NCBI GenBank assembly: GCA_001692895.1 | Contig: KV748179.1 | Location: 2,046,001-2,110,000 of the forward strand | DNA from: Cenococcum geophilum 1.58 | Lineage: Eukaryota > Ascomycota > Dothideomycetes > Gloniales > Gloniaceae | Reading direction: 5' to 3' | Length of the DNA stretch: 64,000 bases | Part shown: positions 10,381 through 21,837 of the stretch, one piece after another | Layout: each line of letters opens with the position of its first letter | How positions within the stretch are numbered: the first letter of the stretch is position 1 | Program-made: the position numbers and the translations under genes | The notes under the pieces: model-generated | What the model saw: the letters and a program-made list of their open reading frames with translations, nothing else | Databases searched by the model: none | Told to the model about the DNA's origin: nothing

Positions 10381-11244
10381 CTTGTAACTCTATTAGGGCC
10401 TACACCATAACCTATAAAGGGCTGCAAAGTAAATAAATTAAACAGGTATATAGCAGATGGAATATCCGCTAGTTGTGGAGAGGGCTGGCGGCGTGGTTGT
10501 TAGTGTTTATTACGCGGCTTAGAAACAAAGGTGGAATTATAGCCTTTGCCGCAGCGACTTCTTCTTAACATCGCGTGGGTATAAGGAGCTGAGGATCTTA
10601 TAGCTTTATAGAGTAGGCTTTTCTCTATAATTTGGTGTAATTTTTATGTCGATAGGTATTGTGGGAGGGTAGATTAATTTCATTAAAGTTAATGAGGTCT
10701 TCTTATATAAACCGTGTTTAGGTTTTCCCACCAAAGTCTCTTAGACCAAGAAAACGATTACCGTCCTAAAACATGCGGAACGTTGATCCCCCAACGTAAA
10801 TTTTGACCCGAGTTTATAAGTAATAAGCCAATCAATTTTAGAGCTTTATTATATAGACTTTAATTAATATATATAGAGATAAGGTTTTCCAGGGGGAGAC
10901 CCCCAGGGACCCCCCTATATAGAGCTTTTACTTAATTTAGAAGTAGTAGTAAGATTAAGGCGCCTTAGTCACTATTAGGTAAGGATCTACTACAGTAACC
11001 AAGGCGCCCTACTTAAGCTGGGCTTAAGGATTATATTAGTCACGAATCTAGTATATATTTAGACTGCAGAGCTTTAATATAGAGCCCTCTACGTAGGATC
11101 TAATATAGTAGATTATAATACTAATTTAAAGCTTTATATACTAAATATTTTTAATACCTAGTAACTAAATCGCCGCATAGCTGGAATTAAAGTAAGTCTA
11201 CTACCCTAACTCAATTAAATACGCGTGTAGAAAGAGACATAACT
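10381..11244. other. RIP-type DNA without an identified element
   Basis: AT-rich with stops in all frames. It contains a GGCGCC-bounded imperfect palindrome at about 10960-11009 (GGCGCCTTAGTCACTA / CAGTAACCAAGGCGCC) and a small G/C hairpin at about 10888-10915 (CCAGGGGGAGACCCCCAGGG). No protein domain is recognisable. Confidence 0.4.
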
Positions 11245-11258
11245 ATATATAGAGACGT

Positions 11259-12271
11259 GGCCGTCGAAAACGGACTCTGCACCTGTACGTGGTGACGGCT
11301 ACGAACCTAGGTCTTTAAAGTTTAGACTTAGAGCTAACGCAGAGACGTTATATAGCGTGCGATAGGACCTAGTGGTCGTGGTTGTAAGCATTATAGGCGG
11401 TAGTGAAAGGTTTTCAGATGGTAAGATCTCGAAAACCACTACTATGGCCCTCTACAATTCAGCTACGCTATTCTCCTATTAAGGCACCTATACGATCCAA
11501 CGTGGATAAACGGCATTTAATAGCATCCCCTAACCCCTAATAGAAAGCATTAACAACCTCTTATATTAACAAACAAGTAATTATAAATAAATAAGTAACG
11601 AGCAAATATACGGCCCCTCCTAACCCCTAGGGCGATCGCCCGCGGAGTATGCAGTTACTCGCCATTTTTTCTACTAAATACTACCTAGCAGCCTAGATTG
11701 CGACCTACGGTTTTCCCTGTCTTCTTTTAATGGAGTAATAACCCTTAGAAAGGGCCTAGCTGGGGCCTAGGCATAAAAGATACCCAAATACACAATATCC
11801 CGCTCGCTTATTAGTATTATAGTAGTTAGAACGGATAAATTCCCCTTACGCCTTTAATAGGCCCTAAGGGGAGGGAGGCATAGTGTATATAGTAATAGTT
11901 AAATAAGAGATAGCATATAGGGGATGGCTAAGATATAGGAGATAATAGTAAAATACAGCAATTAAGTAGCAAGGCCTAGCTGGGATGTAGTAAACCCTAG
12001 CTTAGATAAGCTAAAGAAGGAAGTAGTAGTTCCTAAGGAGTTTAAATATCTAAGGAGGACAGGATATAGCTATAGGCCCGTAGGGCCGCTGCTATATACA
12101 GACATGGCAAACGGGGTTTTTTATCCTACTAAGGTGGCTTATAGGGTTTTTCCTCCCCCCTAGCAGCAAGGGTTTTTTCCTATTAATATTACTTTTCCCT
12201 TATATACGGAGTAGTCTGCGTGGGGCTAGATAGCATCCATATCAGACGTTAATTAAAGAAGAATTATTATT
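11259..12271 (+). mobile_element. Non-autonomous retroposon, copy A (about 1,013 bp) with ATT-repeat tail
   Basis: A near-identical copy lies at 20199-21212. This one is bounded by a 14-bp duplication ATATATAGAGACGT (11245-11258 and 12272-12285), while copy B has its own different 11-bp duplication, so both ends are fixed by two independent insertions. It starts GGCCGTCGAAAACGG (a small stem-loop) and ends GAATTATTATT. It has no terminal repeats, and its TSDs vary in length, as in target-primed reverse transcription. It has no long ORF and no recognised domain. Near its end it shares short motifs with the 3' end of the LINE at 22005-29104. Internal hairpin: about 11400-11442. Confidence 0.78.
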
Positions 12272-12285
12272 ATATATAGAGACGT

Positions 12286-12685
12286 TTAACATAATCGAGT
12301 AACTATATTATTGCCCACCTAGTTCGGACGTACAACGACGCAATGGCTTGGCGACGACGTAATAGCTTAGCGCCGAGTAATGGGAGGGGGGAGGAGGGGG
12401 AGGAGATTAGGGGTGGCTTGGCCACTGCAAGAAGGTTATAATATTAGTATGGTATTAAACTTTAAAAATTATATCCTAGGAGCTTAATCGACGACCCCTA
12501 TATAAAACGTTAATAACGTTTAATTATAGAGCTTTAAACCGGTAGATCTTCTAGGAATGCCTATTATAAGCAGCTCTAAGTGCGAAATCTAGAATATTTA
12601 GTAGTGGTGTGAGTATAGGATAGGGGTACATATTTGCGTTCCCAAATGTCGTCACGTGACGCAATTTTTGGGTGACGAAAACCGC
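12286..12685. other. AT-rich spacer, no gene
   Basis: RIP-type sequence. It contains a motif (GGTAGATCTTCTAGG ... CAGCTCTAAGTGC, about 12540-12590) that recurs at about 14570-14620 (GGCAGATCTATAGG ... CAGCTCTAGGTGC), suggesting a shared repeat end. Nothing else is supported. Confidence 0.35.
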
Positions 12686-13875
12686 CGTTAATGTTACTCG
12701 ACTGACACCTACCGGAGGTTCCTCCGTCCTTCCTGTCTCCTCGTCCGATGCTATCTATATCGCTATATTGACTAATAGATCCCTTAGTGGAGACTAGGGA
12801 GGGGTATTAGAGCGCCTCTAGCTCTTATAAGGAAGAAGAAAGAAGAAGAGATGTAACCGACTACCGGACCTTGCATATTACCCTGTTTCACCTGCGTCAG
12901 CACTACCCTTTTATATCTCGGATATGGTTTAAATGACTTATAGGCTTCGGAGTTCGGGGTCTACTTTCATGTATTTATACCACTTGATTTCCATAGATTT
13001 ACAATCAAGTCGCTCGTTCAATTCTACAGACTGTAAAGCTTACAAGAGAGGAAGGTATAGAGGAGGGAGTATTTATAGATGGGAGGAGGCCTGTGAACGG
13101 GAGATTAGGCAGCTATAATATAGACATTAACGTTGCTCGACTGATACCTACTGGACGCCCCTCCGTCCTTCCTATCTCCTCTCTTACCCGTCTCCTCGTT
13201 AGATGCTGTCTATATCACTATATTAACTAATAGATCCCTTAGTGGGGACTAGGGAGGAGTATTAGAGCACCTCTAGCTCTTATAAGGAAGAAGAAAAGAA
13301 GAGAGGAAGGTGTAGAGGAGGGAGTATTTATAGACGGGAGGAGGCCTGTAAACGGAAGATTAGGCAGCCATAATATAGACATTAATGTTACTCGACTAAC
13401 ACCTACTGGACGCCCCTCCGTCCTTTCTGTCTCCTCTCTCACCCGTCTCCTTGTTAAATGCTATCTATATCGCCACGTCGACTAATAAATCCCTTAGTGG
13501 GGACTAGGGAGGAGTATTAGAGCACCTTTAGCTCTTATAAGGAAGAAGAAAAGAAGAGAGGAAGGTGTAGAGGAGGGAGTATTTATAAACGGGAGGAGGC
13601 CTGCAAGTATAGGAGATTAGGCAGCTATAATATAGACATTGACGTTGCTCGACTAACACCTACTGGACGCCCCTCCGTCCTTCCTATCTTCTCTCTTACC
13701 CGTCTTATCGTCCGATGCTATTTATATTACTACGTCGACTAATAGATCCCTTAGCGGGGACTGGGGAGGGGTATTAGAGCACCTCTAGCTCTTATAAGGA
13801 AGAAGAAAGAAGAAAAGAGGAAGGTATAGAGGAGGGAGTATTTATAGACGGGAGGAGGCCCTGCGAGCACGTGAT
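12686..13875. repeat. About 255-bp satellite, three full copies plus one divergent copy
   Basis: Copies start near 12690, 13130, 13385 and 13642 with (A)CGTTGCTCGACT or its T variant, followed by ACACCTACTGGACGCCCCTC. Each then has a CTCTTATAAGGAAGAAG and a GGAGGGAGTATTTATAGACG segment. The spacing of the last three is 255-257 bp. The first interval is longer (about 440 bp) because unique DNA at about 12850-13020 lies in it. Copies differ mostly by C/T and G/A changes. Confidence 0.88.
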
Positions 13876-14040
13876 TTGGTAAGTACTAATAGTATAAGAT
13901 TTTCGTATAAGATGGGCTTAATTGCTTACTAAAATACGGGATGTCTCTATCACTGTAGTAGCTACTATAATAGTAGAAACACCTTAAATATTTAATATAA
14001 CTAACTACTAAGGCTGTTAATAAGTGAAAGGTAGGCTACC
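13876..14040. other. Spacer between satellite and Helitron
   Basis: AT-rich DNA with no feature recognised; it may include the unassigned 3' terminus of the minus-strand Helitron. Confidence 0.3.
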
Positions 14041-15049
14041 GATGTGGTGCAAACGATGTAATTATTAATATCATTTATAGCCTGTTTTTGCTTCTAGTAT
14101 ACGCGTAGATCGTCCTTATATTTGGCATAGAGCTAATTATAGGCAGTAAGCTGGTTTAGGTCTAGCTTTGCTATTAATATAGCCGTAAGTAGTATGTCCC
14201 TTAGTATAGGCCGACTTAGTAGTTCTAGCTTTAGAAGATTGTCTTTCTTCTTAGATAGGTCGATATACTGCTATACCTTGTTAGTTTTGGCTGTCTTAGA
14301 TAATAAAGAACCATTAAATCCAATTAGATGGCTTATTAAGGATAAGGTTGATTTTTAATTTAGTAGAGGTCGTTATTTTTAGAATTTAATAGGTTAGGAA
14401 GGGTCCAGGTTAGGGTCTAGCTAGCGTCTTAGCAGAACCTTATTTGGACGTTCCGAACTTTTAATTTAATTCGTTAGTTTAGATTACCAAAATCCAAAAT
14501 TTTGTCACGGGGAGCGCGATTAATGACCCCTATTAACAGCTCTAACCACGTCTAATTTTTGATTTGTAAATTGGCAGATCTATAGGTAATAGTTATTACA
14601 AGCAGCTCTAGGTGCAGTATATATAAAATCTTAACTATAGTATAGAGAAGTCGTAGCTGCTAATATGCCGTCCTAAGTATTCTTGGAGGTTACGTGACTT
14701 CTTATATAAGCAACATTTCCGCCCTTTAAAAAAATTAAAAAATTCCAAAAATTAATTAACGCTATAGATAGCAGCAATATTGATCTGGCAGTACTGACAA
14801 TTCTCCCTATATACTATTGTATGTATATTTAACAGCTCCAGAGGCGGTAAGAAGGTAGGACGAATAGGGGGGTTAAAATTTAGAAAATTGGATTTCGCGG
14901 TTAAGCTGTTTAAAAGGTAGGAAACTAAGATAAATGCCGTATTCTTTGCTTACCTCTGAGCCAGTATATAATTTCCTAATTAGGAAAAGTCGTTTATAAG
15001 TAGTTACTACTGCCTCTATACAAAATCTTCTTATTATATCTCTTTGGTC

Positions 15050-16450
15050 TTACTTATAGATAACTAAAATCGTTTTATATTAAACCTATGTTTAAATATA
15101 AGCCCTAAAAGCTTCTTAACTCGTAAGATTGCTATATAGGTTAGCCTAGCTGTTTTATCCTTTTCCTTAATATTTAGAACTACCTAATTAAGTATTAGGC
15201 CCTGGCTTTTATATACGGTAAGAGCAAAAGCTAAAGTAATTAGAAATTAACGCCGTGAGTAAAAGCCTCTTATACCCTCCTATTTATAAAGTACGGAAAA
15301 TATAGGGATAACTTTCTTACCATCCTACTAAGTGAATAGGGTAGGTCCGTTATACCCATTTACCGCAATTAGTAGTAACTAAGGCTGATCCTTTTTAATA
15401 TCCGCGTGTCCCTTTTATACGATATCTTTAACTATACTAGTGGTACCGTTTACTAAGCCTAGTTCAATCCAGATATTCTATATTAGTATTACTTTCGCGC
15501 CAATATATAGGGCTAGATTCTCTATAGTATCGCACTAATTAGGAGTAACTTTCTGTATACCTATACTAGTGTTAACTAACTTAATAGCTATCACTGGCTA
15601 TAAAAGGTTACGAAGCTAAGTAGTGTTATACTTACCTATAGCAGCGCGTGTGCCATATAGCCGAATTACGTCGTTAAAGCCCGCAACCTTATTAGTGGAT
15701 AGGCCCTGCTTATACCTAGTTAAAAGAAGCTTTTAAGTCAATTCACTTATAGAATTACTATATAGCTCCGTAAGGGCAGTCCTAAATATAGAGCTCTTAG
15801 CGTTATTACCGCCCTACCGCATAACTTAATCTAGAATAGCAGTTCGGTTAATTACCTTATAGGCTTCTTTTCTATAGCTAGTAAGCTCTAACGGCCTAGC
15901 GGGTAGATTACTGTATAAGGCCGCCTAATTTATAGGGGGAAGCTAATAGAAATTGCCTACTAGCAAGATATTTAAGCCTTTAAAGTAGTCGCTATTATAT
16001 ATAGGGTAGATCTAACGGAGGCGGCGATTAATCTAGGCTAGATATACTTGCCTAATTATAGATTTCTTGTTAAGGACGAGATAGTAAATATCCTTAAAAG
16101 CTTACTATAGAGGCGTAAGACTAGTAGCAGGCAATTCCTTAAACGGGCGATTTACTGGCAACCTTAATAGATCGTATATAGTTCTGCCGTTAATATTAAA
16201 AGTAGCTACCCTAGTAGGGGCCGCTTAAGCTAATGGCATCGGCTTGCTATTAGCCCTTACTATATCACAGAGCGTAGTAGAGAGGACAGTAATAAGATAT
16301 GATTTGCCGGTTCCTGCCTCTCTACTAACGTTAATCCACAGTAGGGAGGGACTAAGGCCCACTTAGATCTGCCTATAGTAATTAACTATAACGTTATAGA
16401 TATAACGCTGGCCTGGTTATAAGGAGGACGGAGTTACTATTTAGGATAGG
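15050..16450 (-). pseudogene. PIF1-like Helitron helicase domain, disrupted
   Basis: Minus-strand reading: a Walker A motif GTGKSYLI at about 16320-16294; FKGLNILLVGNFY at about 15985-15940 (the FGG.N.ILVGDF.QLPP helicase motif, Asp changed to Asn); and FALTVYKSQG at about 15232-15197, followed by VVLNIKEKDKTA and a conserved Val-Lys-Lys-Leu-rich end. These are helicase motifs I, III and V/VI of Helitron PIF1 helicases. Stops occur at former Trp/Gln codons, and the D-to-N change fits RIP. Non-functional. Confidence 0.83.
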
Positions 16451-16999
16451 CGGCTCTATGGTAGAAGCTATAGCCATACTTCCTACTAATAAGTCCTCTT
16501 ATTAAGCTGCGGGTACGTACCTTAATATATACTCCAGTCGTAGTTACAATTAAGCTCCCTATTACTAAGCCTATTAGGATCCTTAATTTTAACTCCATTA
16601 GTATTTTTAACGCGGGCATATAGGGCCTTAAAGGACTAGTATAGCTCTAAGTCGTTTGCGAAATCGCCTTTAAACTTATTAATATTATTAGCAGTTTTAC
16701 AACCTTCCTTTAGTTTCTAATTATAGAAGTAGTTAGGTAGGTGCTAATAAGAGTTAATATAAGCCTAATAGGAAGCCATATAATTAGGGGCCCTAAATCT
16801 ATTAGTATAAGTAGCTACTTCCTTATACTCCCTTTACGGATAATAAAGAATAAGCTTTATATAGCAGAACTCGGGATACTATAAATAGGAAGGATCGCCT
16901 TTATATTACGGAAAGTACGATATAACTTAAGGCCTTACTCTTAGTTAACGCTTATAAGTAGAGTGATTAAAATGGAGTAAAAAATTAAGGAAAGTAACG

Positions 17000-18000
17000 T
17001 CCTCTACCCTATCTAGGCGGCGCTTATATTTCTTATAGTTAGACAGTCTATACCCTCTTAGTTACCTATCCTTAAGCTTATATATAGCGCTTTAATTATT
17101 CTCCTAGCGGCAGTTTAAAGTTACTATATTCCTTAAGCCTTTAGAAAAGGAAATGTTAAAAAGTAGATAATATACCTCCTACGCTAACTAATTACGTTTA
17201 GCAATAAGTTTATTTATAAACTTAGCTACTACTAAACTAAAGGTATAAAGACTGTTGGCGTGCGGCTATATTAATTAGAGTAACTCCTAGTAGAAAGTTA
17301 ACCTTTTCTCTTCCTTACTGTAATATTTGCCTATATAGTTAACTATTACTAATATGCTTATAGCGGGCGATATATTAATATTTGCCATCTACGCTAATAT
17401 TATAGCTGCATTATAGCCATTAAGAAGCTTATTGTTACGCTATAGACAGAACGTCTAGTAATATAGATTTTAATCCTTTAATATAGCGGCCTTATCGCGG
17501 AGAGAGCGTAGAAAGTAAAAGCGGTACTTCTTTACCCTAGCGAAGCCTTTCTTTAATCTTAAGTAGTAAGATTTAGTGTAATTATAGTGCCGTTAAAATT
17601 AATTAAAGCAGGCGGTAAGAAGCTTACTAGTATTAAGCTATTCTTTATAGCTAAAAGCAAAAGGATATTATAAATTAGGAGGCCTAGATTAATTAGGATT
17701 TATTATAGATATAAAAGTAGCCCAGTGCTTAGCAAAAGCCGCCCTTAATTCACCAGTTAACGGATCTGGCTTTAGGGCTATTAAACTCTATAAGAAGCTA
17801 TATATATAGCCGCTACCTCGCACCTACTACTTATATTAGAACTAAAAGTTAGTGCTATTAAATAGACCTATAAGTATATGCTTCCTAAACAGATCAAAGC
17901 GGCGATATAGCTAGTAAGCAGCAATATGCGGATTATTATTAAGATTCTAAGAAGCAATCCGGTAGCGTTAAGCCTTATTAGCAGCCTTATATTTGTTAAA
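17000..18000 (-). pseudogene. Helitron Rep-like N-terminal region, disrupted
   Basis: Minus-strand reading gives GYNAAIILA..MANINISP (about 17430-17370) and then NYIGKYYSKEEKR (about 17341-17300). This matches the NAI.YL.KYCSK.EK segment of the Helitron Rep/Helitron-like N domain that carries the catalytic Tyr and Lys. RIP stops interrupt it (for example Trp to stop before MANINI). The upstream HUH histidine region is too degraded to assign. Confidence 0.72.
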
Positions 18001-19372
18001 TAGAGGCATATAAAAGTGTAGATTATGTTAATATAAATTAGCCGCGCTAAGTATAAAGAATAGAGACCCGCTCTTAATATTTTTAGTATAAGCTATAAGC
18101 TTATTTCTCTTCTACTTCTAGTAGGGCCTAGTGCCTTTAAGCTTCTGTATATACTGTATAATCTTATTTAGAACCTAACTACCCCTACTACTATTTATAA
18201 GATCACTAAGCTTATCTAAAGATAGACTATTTTTATCTAATTAACTGTAAAGGAAGCGGGTGGTGTTAAGGGCTTGCTTTTTTATAATCTGATTAAACAC
18301 GTAGTAGCAAAATAAGGGGTGGCGGCTAAACCGACCGTCTTAATACTTAAGCATATGCTTGGCGTACGCAGCTAGGGTAACTATACGGCTTTATGGCATA
18401 TTAAAGTCGGCTTTACTATAAGGAAATAGAGTAGGAAAGGCGCTGCGTATAATGAAACTAGCTAATTGCTTAGAGAGAGGTATTTACCATATAGTAGGAA
18501 CCTCTAGGCCCGTTTGTAGGTCTTATTAGTATTAAACCTCGCGACCCAAAAGTTCTAATTTATTAAGGTTAGGTACTAGATTAGGAACTAAAGTATCTAG
18601 TACGTTATTATTAAATTCGCTATCTAGTATATTACTGCTAAGCTTAGTAGGCAGAGGATTAATAATAGGAGGACATTATATAGGAGTAGTAGGGTAAGCT
18701 GTTAGGCTATTAGAATTAGACTCTAACTTGTTAATATAAGGTAGCTAATCTAATATAGAGCCATTTTTGGGTAAGCTGGTAAGCTAGGTGCTATATATTT
18801 TAACGTTATAATAATTAGGATAATTGACCTTTAGAAAGTAAAGCTACTATGCTATAATAGAGCGCCTTACAGTATACCGCTTGGTAAACCGCCAACTTAG
18901 GTATTTACTACCCTCTACTGCTATAGGCCTTATAACTAGTATATTGAGTTTAGTAGGTAGCCGTGGTAGCTGCCTCTAAGTCTTTAGTATATTCTAGCTA
19001 AAGCAGCAGACATAGCCAGTATAGCGATATTACTGGCCGCGTATACGCATAACTTATAGATAAACGTATACGCGCGCAATTAGAAGCTCCTCTACCGCAG
19101 TAAGTATAGGTAGGAAGCTAGGAATAGGCCCCGGATTAAGCCCGTTACTTTCACTAAATAGGGAAAAAAGGGTTGGATCTTTAAGGCTATTGGCGTCCTT
19201 AATATAGGCTTTGCATACACCTATATTGTTACCCTCCGTAGCTAGGCCCATTTAAAACTACCGCTCCTTATAACGACTGCACGTCTCTATACATTCAGCC
19301 TGTAGTATACTCCTAAACTTCTTAATTCGCTTTTAATCGACAGCCGAAACGGGTAGTGGTGTGGCCGTAGTT

Positions 19373-19455
19373 GGAGCTTGCCGTGAGGGAGCTTGCCGTA
19401 AGGGAGCTTGCCGTAAGGGAGCTTACCGCGAGGGAGCTTGCCGTAAGGAAGGTGG
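19373..19455. repeat. 15-bp tandem repeat, about 5 copies
   Basis: GGGAGCTTGCCGTAA is repeated with few changes. It keeps a short plus-strand frame open (5-residue repeat GACRK) but is not considered coding. A second short direct repeat (GGTATTAGTAGTAGGGTA / AGAGTA) follows. Confidence 0.8.
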
Positions 19456-19712
19456 TATTGGTAGTAGGGTAGGTATTAGTAGTAGAGTAGGCATAGGAGC
19501 TAGTTCCGGCGAGGACGCATTTAGGCCATCTAGAGTGCCTCTTTTACTATACGGAGCTTTATCTATAGTATATAGCGGAGGAGTAGGCAAGTAAGCTTTA
19601 CCCCGTTAATTAAGAATACGGTGCTCCCGTTATATTACCCTAATTATCTTCCGCCGTTAAGCTATTTTAGGGGTATCTTAACTGTTCTAGCCGCGAGGCA
19701 GGAAGGCGTTCT

Positions 19713-19763
19713 NNGTATNNTTTTTAGGTNGNGTAGTTNNCTAGNNCCTTNNAGGANNATTNC
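19713..19763. other. Cluster of ambiguous bases (N)
   Basis: Scattered single and double N characters in otherwise readable repeat DNA, so not a scaffold gap. Similar clusters lie at 46061-46135, 54909-54980, 60993-61070 and 63174-63237, with a single N at about 24039. Confidence 0.95.
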
Positions 19764-20187
19764 TAGTAGTAGAACCTAACTCTATAAGAGCTCTCCGCTT
19801 ATTTAAATTATATTTAGAGGCCTAGAAAAGTAAGTAAAAGTAGAAGTAATATATAGGGAAGACGCGCCTTTAACCGATATAACTGATACAGCTTTAAAAT
19901 CTTATTTAAAGGGCCGTCTTTAACAAAGTTAAGGCGGGGCTTATAGATATAGCACTTGCTGCACTTAATTATAGTAGGATCTGCTATATTTATAATATAT
20001 ATTGTGGTATTAATAGAGGTGTTAATAAAAAGGAAGGCGCAATACTAGGATATTTTAATATTTATAATATTTTAATGTTTGTTACGTAGATTCTGCCATA
20101 ACTTACTACGCGCAAGTTTTTTTTCTAACCAATTAAAGGCTGGCTTGGCGAGGGTTTGAAAATTTAGATACCTATACACCTAAAAGT
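19764..20187. other. AT-rich repeat DNA, no gene
   Basis: RIP-type sequence between the Helitron region and retroposon copy B. It may include the Helitron 5' end. No ORF and no RNA gene. Confidence 0.35.
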
Positions 20188-20198
20188 AATAGACCACT

Positions 20199-21212
20199 CG
20201 GCCGTTGAAAACGGACTCTATACCTATACGTGGTGACGGCTACAAACCTAGGTCTTTGAAGTTTAGACTTAGAGCCAATATAGAGACGTTATATAGCGTG
20301 CGATAGGACCTAGTAGTCGTAGTTATAAGCGTTATAGGCGGTAGTGAAAAATTTTTAGATAGTGAGATCTCGAAAACCACTACTATGGCCCTCTATAATT
20401 TAGCTACGCTATTCTCCTATTAAGGCACCTATACGATCCAACGTGGATAAACGGCATTTAATAGCATCCCCTAACCCCTAATAAAAAGCATTAACAACCT
20501 CTTATATTAACGAACGAGCAATCGCGAATAAATGAGTAATAAGTAAATATACGGCCCCTTCTAACCCTTAGGGCAATCGCCTACGGAGCATATAGTTACT
20601 TACCGTTTTTTCTACTAAATACTACCTAGCAGCCTAAATTGCGACCTACGGTTTTCCCTATCTTCTTTTAACGGAGTAGTGACCCTTAGAAAGGGCCTAG
20701 CTGGGGCCTAGGTATAAAAGATACCTAAATATATAATATCCCGCTCGCTTATTAGTATTACGGTAGTTAGAATGGATAAATCCCCCTTACGCCTTTAATA
20801 GGCCCTAGGGGGGGGGAGGTATAGTATATATAGTAATAGTTAAATAAGAGATAGTATATAAGGGATGGCCAAGATATAGGAGATAATAGCAAAATATAGT
20901 AATTAAGTGGTAAGGCCTAGCTAGGACGTAGTAAACCCTAGCTTAGATAAGCTAGAGAAGGAAGTAGTGGTTCCTAAGGAGTTTAAATATCTAAAAAGGA
21001 CAGGATATAGCTGTAGGCCCGTAGGGCCGCTGCTATGTGCGGATATAGCAAATAGGGTTTTTTATCCTACTAAGGTGGCTTATAGGGTTTTTCCTCCCCC
21101 CTAGCAGCAAGGGTTTTTTCCCGTTAATATTACTTTTCCCTTATATACGGAGTAGTTTGCGTGGGGCTAGATAGCATCCGTATCAGACGTTAATTAAAGA
21201 AGAATTATTATT
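20199..21212 (+). mobile_element. Non-autonomous retroposon, copy B (about 1,013 bp)
   Basis: Same element as 11259-12271 and in the same orientation. It is flanked by an 11-bp duplication AATAGACCACT (20188-20198 and 21213-21223) unrelated to that of copy A, which proves independent insertion. It starts (C)GGCCGTTGAAAACGG and ends GAATTATTATT. Differences from copy A are almost all C/T or G/A in CpA/TpG context, so RIP explains the divergence. Confidence 0.8.
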
Positions 21213-21223
21213 AATAGACCACT

Positions 21224-21349
21224 TGTACCTTGGGTTAATTAGCTTAGCGGACGGTGCGGATATTCTAATATTTGTAATTAATTTCTTGGTCTGAGCTTCT
21301 GAGGTAAGAATCTCACTTTAACTTTGTCTTAAGTAATGAATAAATATAT
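21224..21349. other. Short unassigned spacer
   Basis: Less RIP-like sequence between retroposon copy B and the first inverted-repeat element. Nothing recognised. Confidence 0.3.
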
Positions 21350-21351
21350 TA

Positions 21352-21764
21352 ATGTGTTTCACCACTTAACCGCGCACCCACTTAACCGCGCACTTATTTC
21401 CCACTAAAAATCGTAAAAATTACAGTATAATATCTCAATAACTACTTAATAATAATTTCTAAAAATTTGTATTTAAGTTTATATATATACTCTATCTTAT
21501 TAATTTTAATTTTAAATAAATCTATTAACTGGTTATAGAGATATATCGCTTTAGACCGTAAATTCCATTCTAAATCTATAATTACTAAGCGAATTACTTT
21601 AAAATTAAAAGAGGGGGTATAATATATATATATAAACTTAAATACAAATTTTTAGAAATTATTATTAAGTAGTTGTTGAGATATTATACTGTGATTTTTA
21701 CGATTTTTAGTAGGGAATGTAGTGCGCGGTTAAGTGGGGTGCGCGGTTAAGTGGTAAAACACGT
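21352..21764. mobile_element. MITE 1: 413-bp foldback element, TA target duplication
   Basis: Long terminal inverted repeats of about 145 bp. The left arm starts ATGTGTTTCACCACTTAACC; the right arm is the complement of ACGTGTTTTACCACTTAACC. The motif CACTTAACCGCGCAC is doubled in each arm. Flanking TA dinucleotides are at 21350-21351 and 21765-21766. It has no coding capacity and is of Tc1/mariner-pogo type by its TA duplication. Confidence 0.85.
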
Positions 21765-21766
21765 TA

Positions 21767-21837
21767 TAGTAAAACCTCTTTAGTACGATACCGTTTTTGC
21801 AGTCGAGCATATCGTAATACCAATAATATTGTTATAC
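21767..21837. mobile_element. Possible 71-bp mini-element wedged between two MITEs
   Basis: Starts TAGTAAAACCTCTTTAGTAC and ends GTTATACTA, so TAGTA/TACTA form minimal inverted ends, and it abuts TA on both sides. It may be an internally deleted pogo/Fot1-type element or just a spacer. Confidence 0.35.

Larger units (their letters stand above)
14041..19700 (-). mobile_element. RIP-degraded Helitron (minus strand)
   Basis: The minus strand encodes, in order, a rolling-circle Rep region (about 18000-17000) and a PIF1-type helicase (about 16450-15050), the Rep-Hel arrangement unique to Helitrons. The frame is broken by many TAG/TAA codons of RIP type. Termini (5' TC, 3' hairpin plus CTRR) were not located with confidence, so the limits are approximate. 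The element is framed by the two 1-kb retroposon copies, but those have their own target duplications and are separate insertions. Confidence 0.82.

Noticed and set aside
9670-10427. ORFs encoding ALHE, QSFV and similar repeats on both strands
   Set aside because: A 12-bp minisatellite without stops opens frames in both directions at once.
11259-21212. The two 1-kb direct repeats as LTRs of one large element
   Set aside because: Each copy has its own distinct target duplication and an ATT tail, and neither starts TG or ends CA; the sequence between them is a Helitron on the opposite strand.
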